From Heliocidaris erythrogramma (taxonomy: Eukaryota > Echinodermata > Echinoidea > Camarodonta > Echinometridae): a stretch of 64,000 nt of DNA. Positions 33,786 to 46,739 of the stretch are shown here, piece after piece. The position numbers were made by a program, and so were the translations under genes. Each line of letters starts with the position of its first letter. The first letter of the stretch is position 1. Under the pieces are notes generated by a model. The model searched no databases, had not been told where the DNA came from, and saw only the letters and a list, made by a program, of their open reading frames with translations. The stretch is taken from positions 15,535,563 to 15,599,562 of the forward strand of contig CM046861.1 of NCBI GenBank assembly GCA_025617745.1, written 5' to 3'.

Positions 33786-34162
33786 TGTACATGTAGGAGC
33801 TGCATTTAATTTAGACTCTTATTTTAAACATTACAAGGTTTTTTCAATCTTTTTAACACAAGATCAGAGATTAATTTTGTGGGCTCAAGCCCTGGTTTTC
33901 CACCAGTTTTCTTTGGCAAGACAGCTGTCACTCTCCATAAAACTTTACTTGGTAGGAAGGAATTCCTTCAATGATATGAGCACAAAATGTTTCGCTAAGT
34001 GCATAAAGCACCTTGCATGATGAAAAATGCTGCTATTTAAAAAAAATCCTCAGATTTCTTTGTGTGGACCTTAGAATGTATTAGTGAAATACAAACTATT
34101 GAGAAAAAGTTTAAGGACAACAGTTGAGTGTAGCTCTGTTGCATGTTTTCTTTCTTCCACAG

Positions 34163-34220
34163 GTACAACTGCAATAGGTATTCTGAAGATGATGCAAGGA
34201 AAGAAAGAAACAACCAAGCA
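34163..34220 (+). CDS. ARIH1: ARIH1-like exon: Ariadne domain start
   Basis: One base completes Gly, then YNCNRYSEDDARKERNNQA. Acceptor TTCCACAG, donor GTAAGT. The Cys of YNCNRY is the last RING2 zinc ligand in the family. Confidence 0.9.
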
Positions 34221-34480
34221 GTAAGTCGTTATTCTTATTCTTGGGCTTGTTTTAAGAAAGAGTGGGCAATACGCACTTTTGTTTTCTGTGTTGCCTGTCA
34301 GAACTTTGGACTTTGTGCGAACTGCTCTGCATAATGTAGTAGTGTGTTGATTCACATGCTTGATTCTTCACAGTATACGCACTTTGACTTATGAGTGTGT
34401 AAACAGGAGCATATTTGAGAATAGCTTTGGCAACGTTCCATGTATGTGGTGCACATGAACCCTTCCAGTATTCCCACATT

Positions 34481-34822
34481 TAAAGAGAATGTTGAGTTCT
34501 GGGAAAGGTGAAGAATAATTTGTGAGCTTTCTCATTCCTTTTTTGTAAGTTTGGAAGACATCATAGTAGAAAGGTCCCCTGAAAAGCATTTCTCTTCAAA
34601 TGTCCTCATATCCAAAATATGATGAGAAATGGCGGCCTAGCATGAATGTGTGCAGTCCCATATACCCATTTCTGTGCATGTGTTATCTAGTGAGATTGAG
34701 TCCAAAAACCTCACAGTATACACTAATAATTATGTAGACATGTTCAACCTTTCCTTAACTGCTTTGAGACAGTTTCTTTCACAGTGTAATTGCATGACCA
34801 GAACTCAACTTTATCTTTAACC
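34481..34822 (+). mobile_element. MITE family W, copy 2
   Basis: Same ends and internal blocks as 890-1262: GTTGAGTTCTGGGAAAGG at the left, GACCAGAACTCAACTTTATC at the right. Confidence 0.65.
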
Positions 34823-35301
34823 ATGTGGTTTAATTAGTGGGACTTATGACTTAGTGTGAAGTGCTCTGCACACTGTGGCTATGCGATGATTCACATGCCA
34901 TCACATCCCTATTAAAGCAGGAGTATATTTTATAATGGCTTCGTTATGTTCCATGTTTCTTCCAATCTTCCCACTTTCAAACTTGTTTTATAACACCTTC
35001 TTTATGAAGACTTCTCCTCGTTGAGCAACTGTATGACATGGTACAATGCACCTGTGAAATCATTGCAGTATATTCGATCATAATCAATGATTTTATTGTA
35101 TATGGTACAGCTACATTGTACATAGTAAACATCTTTTAAAGAAATCATGGCATTATTATATTTGACCGTTTCCATTTTGTTTTAGAAGGTGAGTTTATGA
35201 GATGAGGGTAATAGTCCTGGGGCTTACCGTACTAGCAATATTTTATTAGTATGCGTAAATGAATTCTAGAGGAACGCTTTCACTGTTCCATTTTTTTTTA
35301 G
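34823..35301 (+). other. ARIH1 intron, nothing recognised
   Basis: AT-rich, no supported feature. Confidence 0.35.
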
Positions 35302-35385
35302 CAATCGAGGCAGGCACTAGAGAGGTACTTGTTTTACTGCAACCGTTACATGAATCATATGCAAAGTTTACGCTTTGAGAATAAG
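35302..35385 (+). CDS. ARIH1: ARIH1-like exon: Ariadne domain helix
   Basis: Encodes [20 protein letters not shown] and QSLRFENK (28 residues, phase 0 both sides). Acceptor TTTTAG, donor GTAAGT. Almost identical to vertebrate ARIH1 here. Confidence 0.94.
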
Positions 35386-35756
35386 GTAAGTTCTTCTAAT
35401 TTTCTGTGAGATGTGTTGGGTTGCAAGATGAAGATTCATCAATGCTTTATTATATAAATAGCAACTGGAGAGAGCCCGAAGGACTAATTATATAGCACTT
35501 TACAGAGAGTTAAAAGGGAAATCCAACCTTGATAGCAAGTTGCTTTGAAAGAAAGAGGAAAAATCAGAGAAGCAGATTGGTGAGAAGTTTGAACGAAATC
35601 GGACAAGCAATAAGAAAGTTATGAATTTTCGATAGTTGTAATCACTATACATATGGGAATTTCAAATTGGCCTAATAGGTAATGTCACTGTGATGTAGCT
35701 GTGGACAAATCCCCCATTCGCTCCAACACACAAACTTACTAAAATGTCACTTTTTG

Positions 35757-36415
35757 TGCCTCCGCCCACCGAAGGTGGGTGCCGGAGGCATTATGTTTTC
35801 GGGTTGTCCGTCCGTCCGTCCGTCCCACTTCTCGTTACCGCGATATCTGAAGAATCATTTGAGGTAGGAACCTCAAACTTGGTACTAGTATGTATCCCCA
35901 TAGGAAGATGAACTGATTAGATTTTGGGGTAAGTAGGTCAAAGGTCAGAGGTCACAGAGGTCAATTTACATGAAATTACATGAAATTCTTGGTTTTTAGC
36001 ACCGTTACCGCGATTTCTGAAGAACTATTTTAGGTAAGAACTTCAAACTTGGTACCAGTATGTATCCCCATAGAAGAGGAACTGATTAGATTTTGGGGTA
36101 GGTAGGTCAAAGTTCAGAGGTCACAGAGGTCAATTTACATGAAATTACCTGGAATTACTGGTTTTTAGCACCGTTACCGCGATATCTCAAGAACTATCTG
36201 AGGTGAGAACTTCAAACTTGGTACTAGTATGTATCCCCATAGAAAGAGGAACTGATTAGATTTTGGGGTAAGTAGGTCAAAGGTCAGAGGTCACAGAGGT
36301 CAATTTACATGAAATTACATGAAATTACTGGTTTTTAGCCTCGTTATCAAATATTTGTAGAACAGTTTGAGCCATCAACTGAATTTAGGCGGAGGCATAT
36401 AGGAGACGCAGTCGC
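35757..36415 (+). mobile_element. hairpin/TCCG element family S2, copy 2
   Basis: GCCTCCGCCCACCGAAGG hairpin, GTCCGTCCGTCCGTCC tract and three tandem units with CTTCAAACTTGGTACTAG; ends GGCGGAGGCATA...GACGCAGT. Two perfect AGGTCAAAGGTCA sites. Confidence 0.78.
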
Positions 36416-36638
36416 ATTCATCTTTTCAAAATGTATTACTCAGTAGAATCCTTTTCTTTCGTGAGAACCATAACATTATGCTATCTCCAATATATTTTGA
36501 GTACTACCCCAAGGGTAAACCTCGAGGAAAACCGCAAATTTTGGTGTACAACAAATGGGAGAGTTGTCCACAAAAATGTCACAATCGACTCACCAAATTG
36601 CCATTTTGAGATTCGCATAGATGTAGTGATCTCATTTT

Positions 36639-37190
36639 TAGCTCATCCGGCCCGAATGGGCCAGATGAGCTTATGCTGTGGCGAGGCGTCCGTCGTCCGT
36701 CCACAATTTCAAAATGCTTCTTCTTCGCCATTTCTTACCCGATTTTAATTCTGTTTGCTTTATATGATAGCACTAGGTGGGGGATTCGAAACTTCTACAC
36801 AGAATTTTGAAACTCATTGAATATCCTAATTTATGCGCATTTCTCAAAAATGACAAAAATTGCTTCTCCTTCGTTTATTGACCGATTTCGATTTTTTTTT
36901 TGTTACATCTCAAAGACCTTCATGAGGTTCAATGAACTTCTACTCAGAATTTTGAAATTTTGTCTAGAAAATTATAATTTATGCGAAATTTATTAAAAAA
37001 TCACAAAAATTGCTTCTTCCTCATTTATTGAGCGATTTCGATTTTTTTTTTTTCCATCTGAAAGACTTTCATGAGGTTCATTGAACTTCTACTCGGAATT
37101 TTGAAATTTTGTCTAGAAAATTATTTATGATAATTTATGCGAAATTTATTAAAAAGATCACAAAAATGGCTTATGCACTCTTTATTGTAT
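36639..37190 (+). mobile_element. hairpin/TCCG element family S4
   Basis: Begins with the inverted-repeat hairpin AGCTCATCCGGCCC...GGGCCAGATGAGCT, then GTCCGTCGTCCGTCC. Three related units follow with TTTATTGACCGATTTCG and TTTTGAAATTTTGTCTAG. The right end is not sharply defined. Confidence 0.55.
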
Positions 37191-37388
37191 TACACAATAA
37201 TGAGTTTTGGCATAGCACCCATCAGTGTGTGTGGACGTGGTACTACTCCTGAGTTCTACAGGCTGCAATAGAGAACTAGTTCACCCTTTCAGCCCTATAG
37301 TTTTCAAGGTGAAATGCTGTTACTGATGTAAGAAAATTGTTGAAAGAAGTCCATTATGTGTATTTTGTAAAGTAACCTCTCTATTTCT

Positions 37389-37768
37389 GTCTCGCCCACC
37401 GGAGGTGAAGGCGAGACTAAGGGATCCAAATGTCGTCCGTCCGCCGTCCGTCCGTCACAAACGTTATGACAGATAACTTTGCAACCGTCACTCACTTTTC
37501 AACCAAACTTGGGTTGTAGATGCACTGAGGGGACCTGCATGTTATGGTGCCGTTGGAGGTCACATGATAAGGTCAAAGGTCATTTCAGGTCAAACATTAT
37601 AGTTTACCCGCAAGACTCTCTTATGACATAACTTTGTAAACGTCACTTTCCAAATATTAGTAATGTAGATATATGCAAGCATAACTTATGCAGATTTATG
37701 CACTTGGGGGACCTGTTGCATGGCAACAGAGATCACGATATTTCTAGTTATCGCATGTGGGCGAGACA
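37389..37768 (+). mobile_element. hairpin/TCCG element family S1, copy 2
   Basis: Same start hairpin, TCCG tract, CAACCAAACTTGGG and AGGTCAAAGGTCA (37570-37582) as copy 1, but one internal unit only. Ends GTGGGCGAGACA (37757-37768). Confidence 0.75.
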
Positions 37769-37799
37769 CATTATCGCTAATGCCTTGTTTTACATTTTT

Positions 37800-38346
37800 G
37801 TTTCGCCCACCGGAGGTGAAGGCGAGACTAAGGGATCCAAATGGCGTCTGTCCGTCGTCCGTCTGTCCGTCACAAACGTTAAAGTTTACCTGCAAGACTC
37901 TCTTATGACAGATAACTTTGCAACCATCACTCACTTTTCAACCAAACTTGGGTTGTAGATCCAGGGAGGGGACCTGCATGTTATGGTGCCATTGGAGGTC
38001 ACATGATAGGGTCAAAGGTCATTTGAGGTCATACGTTAAAGTTTACCTGCAAGACTCTCTTATGACAGATAACTTTGCAACCATCACTCACTTTTCAACC
38101 GAACTTGGGTTGTAGATGCACTGAGGGGACCTGCATGTTATGGTGCCATCAGAGGTCATTTCAGGTCAAACATTATAGTTTACCCGCAAGACTCTTATGA
38201 CATAACTTTGTAAACGTCACTTTCCAAATATTAGTAATGTAGATATATGCAAGCATAACTTATGCAGATTTATGCACTTTGGGGGACCTGTTGCATGGCA
38301 ACAGAGATCACAATATATTTCTAGTTATCACATGTGGGCGAGACAT
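37800..38346 (+). mobile_element. hairpin/TCCG element family S1, copy 3
   Basis: Starts TTCGCCCACCGGAGGTGAAG, has CCGTCGTCCGTCTGTCCG and two internal units, and ends GTGGGCGAGACA near 38335. Adjacent to copy 2 in the same orientation. Confidence 0.75.
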
Positions 38347-38883
38347 ATTATCGCTAATGCCTTGTTTTTCAACATTTCATGTTGTTTTGTGCTGTCTCCT
38401 TCCAAAACCACATTTAGCCAGATTTGCAATAGGCACTTCATCATCTACACGGAATTCTGCATGTACATTTCATGTATTCATTACAGTGTCTACTCTGTTC
38501 AAAGTACAAATTGCTTGAATTTCTTTGCTGGATGCCGGATGAGCGCCACATCATTGATGTGCTAGTTCAAACATCCATAACTTTCTTAGTCCTTGTCCGA
38601 TTTCCTTCAAACTTTCACCGTCCTGTTTTTCTTATTTCTCTGCTTTCACACAAGTCATCTTATCACCAAGGTTGGATTGCCCTTTAACACACTTCTGGTT
38701 CTCAGCAGTCAATGCAATGATTTTTGCTCCTCTTTTTTAGTCTAATGCTCTTAATCCTACAAGAGTGATGTTACTTTTATACCTTGATCTACAAAATTAT
38801 AACTTATCTCCAGAAGTATGGATAAGAGAAGAGGGAAATAATGTATTGATATGTATCTTCAGGCTCTGTCACAGTTTGTTTTT

Positions 38884-39505
38884 ATGCCTCCGCCCACCGA
38901 AGGTGGTGCAGGAGGCATTATGTTTTCGGGTTGTCCGTCCGTCCCGCTTTCTTGTTCTAGCGATAACTAAAGAACCATATGAGGTATGAACTTCAAACTT
39001 AGTGCTAGAATGCAACACCATAAAGAAGATTATCTGATTAGATTTTGGGGTAAGTAGGTCAAAGGTCAAGGTCACAGAAGCCAATTTCTGAAATGGCAGG
39101 TGTTGGCCTTGTTCTCACTATATCTCAAGTACCATGTGATCCATTAACTTCAAACTTGGAACTAGTATGCATCACCATAATGAGACGAACTGATTAGATT
39201 TTTATTCACGTAGGTCAAAGGTGACAGGTCATTGTGGTCATTATACAGGTGGATGTGAAATCAATGTTTTTTAAAATTTTTATTTTACTTTGTTATCACC
39301 ATATCTCAACTATTTTGTATTCATGACTAGGAGGAGATAAAGTGATTAGATTTTTGGGTTATAAGGTGTATATGTCAAAGAGGTCAATTAACACGTAATT
39401 ATAGGCTTTTTATTATCAAAATTTAAAACAAATCAACATGAATGTGCGATATATTTCTGATCTGGCAAGGGCGGAGGCATAAATTTTGACTGTGCGCAGT
39501 CGACA
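38884..39505 (+). mobile_element. hairpin/TCCG element family S2, copy 3
   Basis: GCCTCCGCCCACCGAAGG hairpin and GTCCGTCCGTCC. The units are more diverged than in the other copies, with AGGTCAAAGGTCA at 39056-39068. Ends near GGCGGAGGCATA and GCGCAGTCG. Confidence 0.65.
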
Positions 39506-39615
39506 ATCATCTAGTTATCTTTCTTTTCTTTTTCAAAGAGAGGAAAGAAACAGTATTTGTGTCTTAAAGGCAATATTTTGGAAGTGCAGTTATGTGCACA
39601 TTATTCATTAATGCC

Positions 39616-39946
39616 TAGGTCACACCTTTGCGTATATTGCTGCATTTTGCTGCGCCATGCGGGGTATATCAATATGCAGCCGTACCCAGCAATACGCGGC
39701 AAATTTGAAGGTAGCGGTCACTATTGTGTATCCGCTCGTTCTGTTACGGTAGGCGATTTGACTTTGCAATTGCTTGTGATTAGAAAATTTTATAACTAGC
39801 GAGAGATTACAGCAGGCCTTTGCGCTAGTCTGCGTATTGAGTACGTAGTGAGCATGTTTCATTGCGCTTTATTGGGTATGACAGCCTATATCTGCGTTCG
39901 GGCAATATGCAGCAATACGCAAGCCAAATACGCAAAGGTGTGACCC
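39616..39946. mobile_element. MITE with TAGGTCACACCTTTGCGTAT ends
   Basis: The terminal sequence at 39616-39635 is mirrored at 39928-39946 (ATACGCAAAGGTGTGACC). The interior is filled with ATATGCAGCAATACGC words and inverses. Non-coding. Confidence 0.75.
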
Positions 39947-40023
39947 CTGCATAACTGAGCCTCACCATACCAGCAATATGAAAGCTAAATATTTATTTGT
40001 CTTCTCTCGTTGCTCCCTTGCAG

Positions 40024-40200
40024 CTCTATGCCCAGATAAAGCGTAAGATGGAGGAGATGCAGCAGCACAACATGTCCTGGATTGAGGTCCAGTTCTTGAA
40101 GAAGGCCGTAGATGTACTGTGCCAGTGTCGCAGTACTCTCATGTACACCTATGTCTTTGCATTCTACCTCAAGAAGAACAACCAGTCACTTATATTTGAG
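40024..40200 (+). CDS. ARIH1: ARIH1-like exon: Ariadne domain
   Basis: 59 residues from [19 protein letters not shown] through [19 protein letters not shown] to [10 protein letters not shown], phase 0. Acceptor TTGCAG, donor GTAGGC. Very strongly conserved core of the Ariadne domain, which in ARIH1 folds back on RING2 to auto-inhibit it. Confidence 0.95.
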
Positions 40201-40543
40201 GTAGGCACTGAATAGAGCCCATTCACAATGACCATCTTCCTCATCAATAGCAATTTCCCTCTTATTGACTTTTCCCTCTTGACATTTGCACCGCGATGAC
40301 GCTCCCTTCTTCCACTTCTTCTTGTCTTGAGCATCCTCCTCATTCAGACTGACCTTACTGCTTTCTTTCTTCACCATATCTTTCCATGTAATATTCGGTC
40401 TTCATTTCCTCTTATGCCATCCACTTCCAGATCCCATATTCTTTTCACAGGTTCATTTTTTTTCTCCATTATTTATTGGAGATCTTACTGATTACGAACA
40501 GACTTTCAGACCATGATGAGACGTTGTTTTCTTTTGTTTACAG

Positions 40544-40632
40544 GGGAATCAGAAGGACTTGGAGTATGCCACCGAGACATTATCAGAGTACCTAGAACGA
40601 GAAATCAAGCAGAAAGTGCAAGATATATCAAG
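40544..40632 (+). CDS. ARIH1: ARIH1-like exon: Ariadne domain
   Basis: GNQKDLEYATETLSEYLERE then IKQKVQDIS plus two bases. Acceptor TTTACAG, donor GTACCA (weak donor). It lacks a few residues present between LERD and IKQKV in vertebrate ARIH1. Confidence 0.9.
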
Positions 40633-41784
<1,152 letters not shown>

Positions 41785-41866
41785 GGTATGCATCACTTGT
41801 TTCTCTTTTGGAACTGCCTTTGAAATTAACATATTTTTCTCATCCCTTTCTCATTTATCATGACAG

Positions 41867-41951
41867 GTACTGTGAGAGCAGGAGAAAGGTGTTACTAGAG
41901 CACGTCCATGAAGGCTATGAGAAGGACCTCTGGGAGTATTATGATAATTGA
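41867..41951 (+). CDS. ARIH1: ARIH1-like terminal exon
   Basis: One base completes Arg, then [20 protein letters not shown] and LWEYYDN, stop TGA at 41949-41951. Acceptor TGACAG. Matches the C-terminus of ARIH1 (family end LWEYIED). Confidence 0.95.
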
Positions 41952-42495
41952 ATAGCAACAGTAGAGTCTAGGAAGTGACTATTATCCATTGTAGAGGATT
42001 GAGAGAAACGTTACTGACTTCCATCTATACTTTCCAAAAACTTGTGTTTTCATGTGCATCTCATTAGCATAGGTAGAAAGTGTTTTTTCTTCATGTCTCT
42101 GTAACAGTTTCGGGGTATTTTGGGAGTTCTTATGGCCCCCTCCCCCCCTAAGATCTCGGCAACGGTTGACTTTTTTTGATTTTTTTTCTCAAAATGGTAA
42201 ATTTTGCTATATGAAGATGAAAATGGATTGAATATTGGCTGTAACTGGACCTCTAAGACTCACAAATATATAAAAAGAAAGAAAATTGGGTAAAACGGTG
42301 TATTAAATTTGCATAACTCATTAATATGCAAATTAGCTGTGTCATGTGTATTACAAGCCAATAATGTATTTCTTTGTTTTTATTCTTATGTATTTCTTTG
42401 TTTTTAATCTTATGTATTTTGTTTTTTAATTTTAATGTATTCTATTGTTTGCCAACCATAAAGCATATTTGTTAAATGAATATTGTGATAATAAA
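41952..42495 (+). terminator. ARIH1: ARIH1 3' UTR with candidate poly(A) signal
   Basis: Non-coding sequence after the stop. An AATAAA hexamer lies at 42490-42495. Longer 3' UTR isoforms cannot be excluded. Confidence 0.5.
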
Positions 42496-42568
42496 CAAGA
42501 AATTGTAATCATTACTAGGAATGAAATTTGAGCGTGAGAGATTCGGCTGTCGCGAGGCCATGTACAAA

Positions 42569-42618
42569 ATTCAGGAGGGGGGGCCTCCCAGGCCCCCCCC
42601 CCCCCCCCCCCCCCCCCG
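42569..42618. repeat. GC homopolymer palindrome
   Basis: GGAGGGGGGGCCTCCCAGG followed by a run of about 22 C and GGCCTAGG, inside AT-rich DNA. Strong hairpin or G-quadruplex potential. Confidence 0.7.
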
Positions 42619-42619
42619 G

Positions 42620-45514
42620 CCTAGGTAGGGTTAAGACTATAATGAGCTGTTGAATTGATTTGATGCTTCTAAACAGAGGTGCATGACAAAGGGGAAAAGA
42701 TGTATCAAGTTCTTATGTCTATGTAACACAGCAAAACAAGTTTTACATGAATTGCCCCTCCTTTGTAAATAGCCTCTCCCTCTCCCCCCCCCCCCTTTTT
42801 AGTGGAATGGATTAGTCTAGAATTTTCTTGCATTTTGACTGTGTGTACTTGTACTTTCTGTTGGAAACCAAAGAAAGCACCACACTCAGCTAATTACCGG
42901 ACAGAATCTCTTAAGAAAGTTCTTCCCTTTTAAGAGGTATGTTTATTAATTTTATATCTGTAATAGTGTAAGAATGTTGTATGTTTTACAGCTAAGCTTC
43001 TGAAGAGTTTTAGTGATTAATATGTATGATTCAGTGATGTTTTATAATGATTCAATCTCAGCCTTTCATGTGGATGCTGAGCTTTATTATACAGTGCACA
43101 ATGTAATGAGGAGTTCAGTTATAAGTGAAAGTGATGATTGATGAATTGCTAAACTTTATTACTCCTTTTGACATGGGGAGACTGCATGATAGTTAATTCC
43201 AAATTAATTGTATATGATTGTATTGTATTCATCAAGTTGTTAAGAATTGTCAACTTGTTATAATATTTCATGATAGGCCTATTAGATCAATCAAATATTT
43301 GATTCATGAATTGCATATCTTAGGTAGATGTTAGAAAAGTTCACACACGAGCAGATTTGGGATTCAGTTGTAACATGCTATTTGCATAGAAAGTTACAGT
43401 GTGTGTATTATGTCTTATAGCAGTAAGGTCTGTATATATATAGTACCTGTATAGATAATTAAGGACCATGTAGGGCTAATACACATTTTAACTTAATGTA
43501 TGTGTGTGTGTATAGCTGTAGCTGCGTGTGTTAAGTTGGCAGCAGTGCTGGACTAAAATATGTGACTTAACTTTGTAGGTAAAGATGAAACAGGACAATT
43601 GAGATGATATTGTTTATCTAGATATGCATAAATGAGACTTTCAGATTATATGATGAAATTCTACTTCTTACAATTGTAGATTTATTCAATGCACTTTTGT
43701 TTATATGTTTATTTTGCAAACACCAATTGGTTAGAACTTGGAGGGATTTTGTTGAACGCAATCAGATAACCAGTTGAAATCCTCTTACTAGATTGTGTTT
43801 TGTCATATGTTATAAAGATGAGTTACTCTACGAGATAGTTTGGTCTAGAGTTTATAACTTTATCTGTCATGTTTCTTTTAGATGCAGTTATCAGTGTCAG
43901 AGTTAAAAGAATGAAGGCTGATCTTATCACTTGCTTTATGGGCATGAAGTAGTCGGGGTGAGTGTATATGGATTGTAATGGGTTGGAAGTAAACAAATAT
44001 TCACATTTTAATTTGTGCAAGATAAAGAACTTTGTTTTAGTGAAGTGCAGTGAAGTTCAAGTAAGATACATTAATTTGTTTCATTGCTCATTAAGACTGA
44101 ATTAGCAGATTACTCTGAAACCAGTATACATTAATTATGGTGTTGTTTCTTATTGTGAAACTTTCTCATTAATTGCTATACATGTACATGTACTAGATTC
44201 AGTGGTAAAATACTTTCAAATCATATATTGAATTGCTATTTATGAAATGCTTTAATGTTTTCACTAATGAATCAGGTTAGGCATCTCGTCTATTGTTCTT
44301 AGTGATATATCTATTCGATATTTAAAGCAGCTCAGCGTAGCATCTTAATGAGTCAATCGTTTTGTATAATTGCCATTGAAATGTGAAGATAATGTATGTA
44401 TTTCTACAACTGTTTGTTACAACATGTACACCAGTGACATGAATTTGTTATTTTGTTGTATTTTGATACAGGTTCTTCTTCTTGTTCTTGTTCATATTTG
44501 TCAAACTCCATACGACGGGAGGAATAAAAGTGGAAAACCCCCAGTTAACATCTTCTTCTGGGCGTTGTTTATTTCCCTGTGTTACATCTATTTAAACCTT
44601 TTGGGAAATCCAGTTGGACACGACTGGAGATGAGAGAGAATGAGAAGGCTATGTTTGTGGGTTGTTTTTTTTTCGTTCGCATGTCAAGATGCGAAAGTTG
44701 ATCTTTTTTATACTGTAAAATGAATTGACAATGCAGAACAACTACAGTCACAGTTCAGTCGACACTGTGTAAGGTGCAGCAACAATATGTGGGAATTGAT
44801 ATACTCATACACGTGTGTAGAATTGATAATGTATATTCTACAATAAATCATTGCAGGCATGTTGTTCAATAAGCCAGTTCGTAATTTATAGTACATGGTA
44901 CAAATGACCCTGAAATGACCCCAATGTGTACGCACACGCGCATCTGTTTTGGTGGACGTGCAACTAAGACCATACTGGTATGCGTATCCTGGTGCGCACA
45001 CTATGAAAGTGTATAAAGGTCAGTTGTACTTTGCTACAAATGATCTTTGTCTGCACATGCGCAAATTGTAATTACGAATGGGCTTATTCTGCTGGAGTTG
45101 CAGTCTTTTAACGATTTTGACCTGATGTTTGCACGCACACTGGTTGTGCTAGAGTTGCTTTGATAGGTATAAACTACCATACTATTTATGTAGAATAGTG
45201 ATTGACAAAACAGATATGTTTTTGCAATATTCTTTTGGACTATTAAAATCTACTTGTTGATTATGATAATCTTTTCCCACTTGTTCAAAGTGGCCAGTGC
45301 AATGTTACCGGGGACAACCTTTAACATGTACACTGTTTGCCAGTAGACATTTCGTCTCGATTTGCCATTGCTTCACCTTATTTTTGATGCCAAAGGTGAC
45401 CTTTATTAAATCAAAAGAAAGTACAGGTACATTCAGTATAAAGATTGGGACTGGATAATCATAAGACCGACTTTGGTGCAGAAAGGGATAATGTGTATTT
45501 GTGTAATCATCTAT
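42620..45514. other. non-coding downstream of ARIH1, nothing recognised
   Basis: No exon, RNA gene or clear repeat on either strand. Confidence 0.4.
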
Positions 45515-45830
45515 TCAGAAGGCTAGAGTTCTGGTAAAGTTGAAATATAATTTGTGAGCTTTCTCATTCTTTCTTTGTTAGTTTGGAAGAATGTCATAGT
45601 AGAAATGTCCCCTGTAAAGGATTGCTTTTCAAATGCCCTCGTATTCAAAATATAACTGAAGAGTTCAGCCCGAACATTCATGCCACATTTGTGTTTCACA
45701 CTTATCATTTTGATGCTTCCAAAACCTCACAGTATATACCAATTCTTATGTAGATATGATCAACCTTTCCCCATTGCTTTGAGACAATTTCTTTCACAAT
45801 GAATTTGCATGACCAGAACTTGACTTTCTC
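45515..45830 (+). mobile_element. MITE family W, copy 3
   Basis: Contains TAGAGTTCTGGTAAAGTTG at the left and GACCAGAACTTGAC at the right, with the internal blocks of the family. Confidence 0.6.
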
Positions 45831-45831
45831 A

Positions 45832-46735
45832 TTATACCCCGCCAAACAAAGTTTGAAGAGGGTATATAGGAATCGGCGTACGGTCGGTCTGTCCGTTGCA
45901 AATCTTGTGCAACAAACTACTTCCTAATTTTTTCGAGCAATGCTCGTGAAATTCATCATACATTGGTCTTGGGATGAAGATGTGCAAGACATTTTTTTTA
46001 ATGTGTCAGAAACTGTTGCCATGGTAAAGGCATATCATGGCAATGAGTCACGTTGAAATCTTGCGGATCAAACTTCTTCCTCATTTTTCGAGCAATGCTC
46101 ATGAAATTAAGCACACACATTGGTCTTGTGAAGATGTGCAAGACATTTTTTGAATGTGTTGGAAACCGCGTTTCCATGGTAACAACATATCACAATAAAT
46201 TGGGAAAATATTGCGGATCAAACAACTTCCTCACTTTTTCAAGCAATGCTCATGAAATTAGGCACACACATTGTGCTTGTGGGAAAGATGTTCAAGACAT
46301 TGTTTCAATATGAGGCAAACTGCATTGCCATGGTATTGACATATGGTAATAAAACGGGAAAATATAGCAGATCAGGGTCTGCTCGCTATTCATAGAAAAC
46401 CGCTATTCATTTAACACGCATTATGAATTTATGAATAGTGGTCATTATGAACGGAGGTCCTTATGAATAGTGAGGTAATTTGTCTATGGTTTGTTCGCTG
46501 TTCATAAAGACCGCTATTCATACAGACCGCTATTCATACAAAACAGATTTTCCATTTAGTCACATGTTATGGATAGCGGTCCTAATGAATAAGTGGTCCT
46601 TATGAATAGCGGTCCTGTAGGTTACCCCTACAGATCAAACCACTTCCTCATTTTTTGAGCAATGCTCAGGAAATTTGGCACACACATGGGGGCGGGGGTA
46701 TTAATCACCTTCAGTGATATTACTAGTTTTCATTC
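45832..46735 (+). mobile_element. hairpin/TCCG element family S5
   Basis: Starts TATACCCCGCCAAACAAAG with inverse TTTGAAGAGGGTATA, then CGGTCGGTCTGTCCG. Repeated units follow with TTTTTCGAGCAATGCTC and ATTGGTCTTG...AAGATGTGCAAGACAT. The end is near GGGGCGGGGGTATTAATCAC. A different repeat is inserted at 46380-46625. Confidence 0.6.
46380..46625. repeat. nested GCTATTCAT / ATGAATAG array
   Basis: About ten ATGAATAGCGGTC-type words and inverses arranged with dyad symmetry, interrupting S5. Probably a small foldback MITE. Confidence 0.55.
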
Positions 46736-46739
46736 AGTA

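Larger units (their letters stand above)
35511..38688. mobile_element. long-TIR MITE split by nested insertions
   Basis: The left arm 35511-35625 (AAAGGGAAATCCAACCTTG ... ATCGGACAAGCAATAAGAAA) and right arm 38575-38688 are inverted copies of roughly 115 bp. Between them lie S2 copy 2, S4 and S1 copies 2 and 3. The parent element was probably a few hundred bases long before these insertions. Confidence 0.65.

Noticed and set aside
44370-44633. 87-codon hydrophobic ORF downstream of ARIH1
   Set aside because: No homology, no second exon, likely chance; the poly(A) signal at 42490 suggests ARIH1 has already ended.
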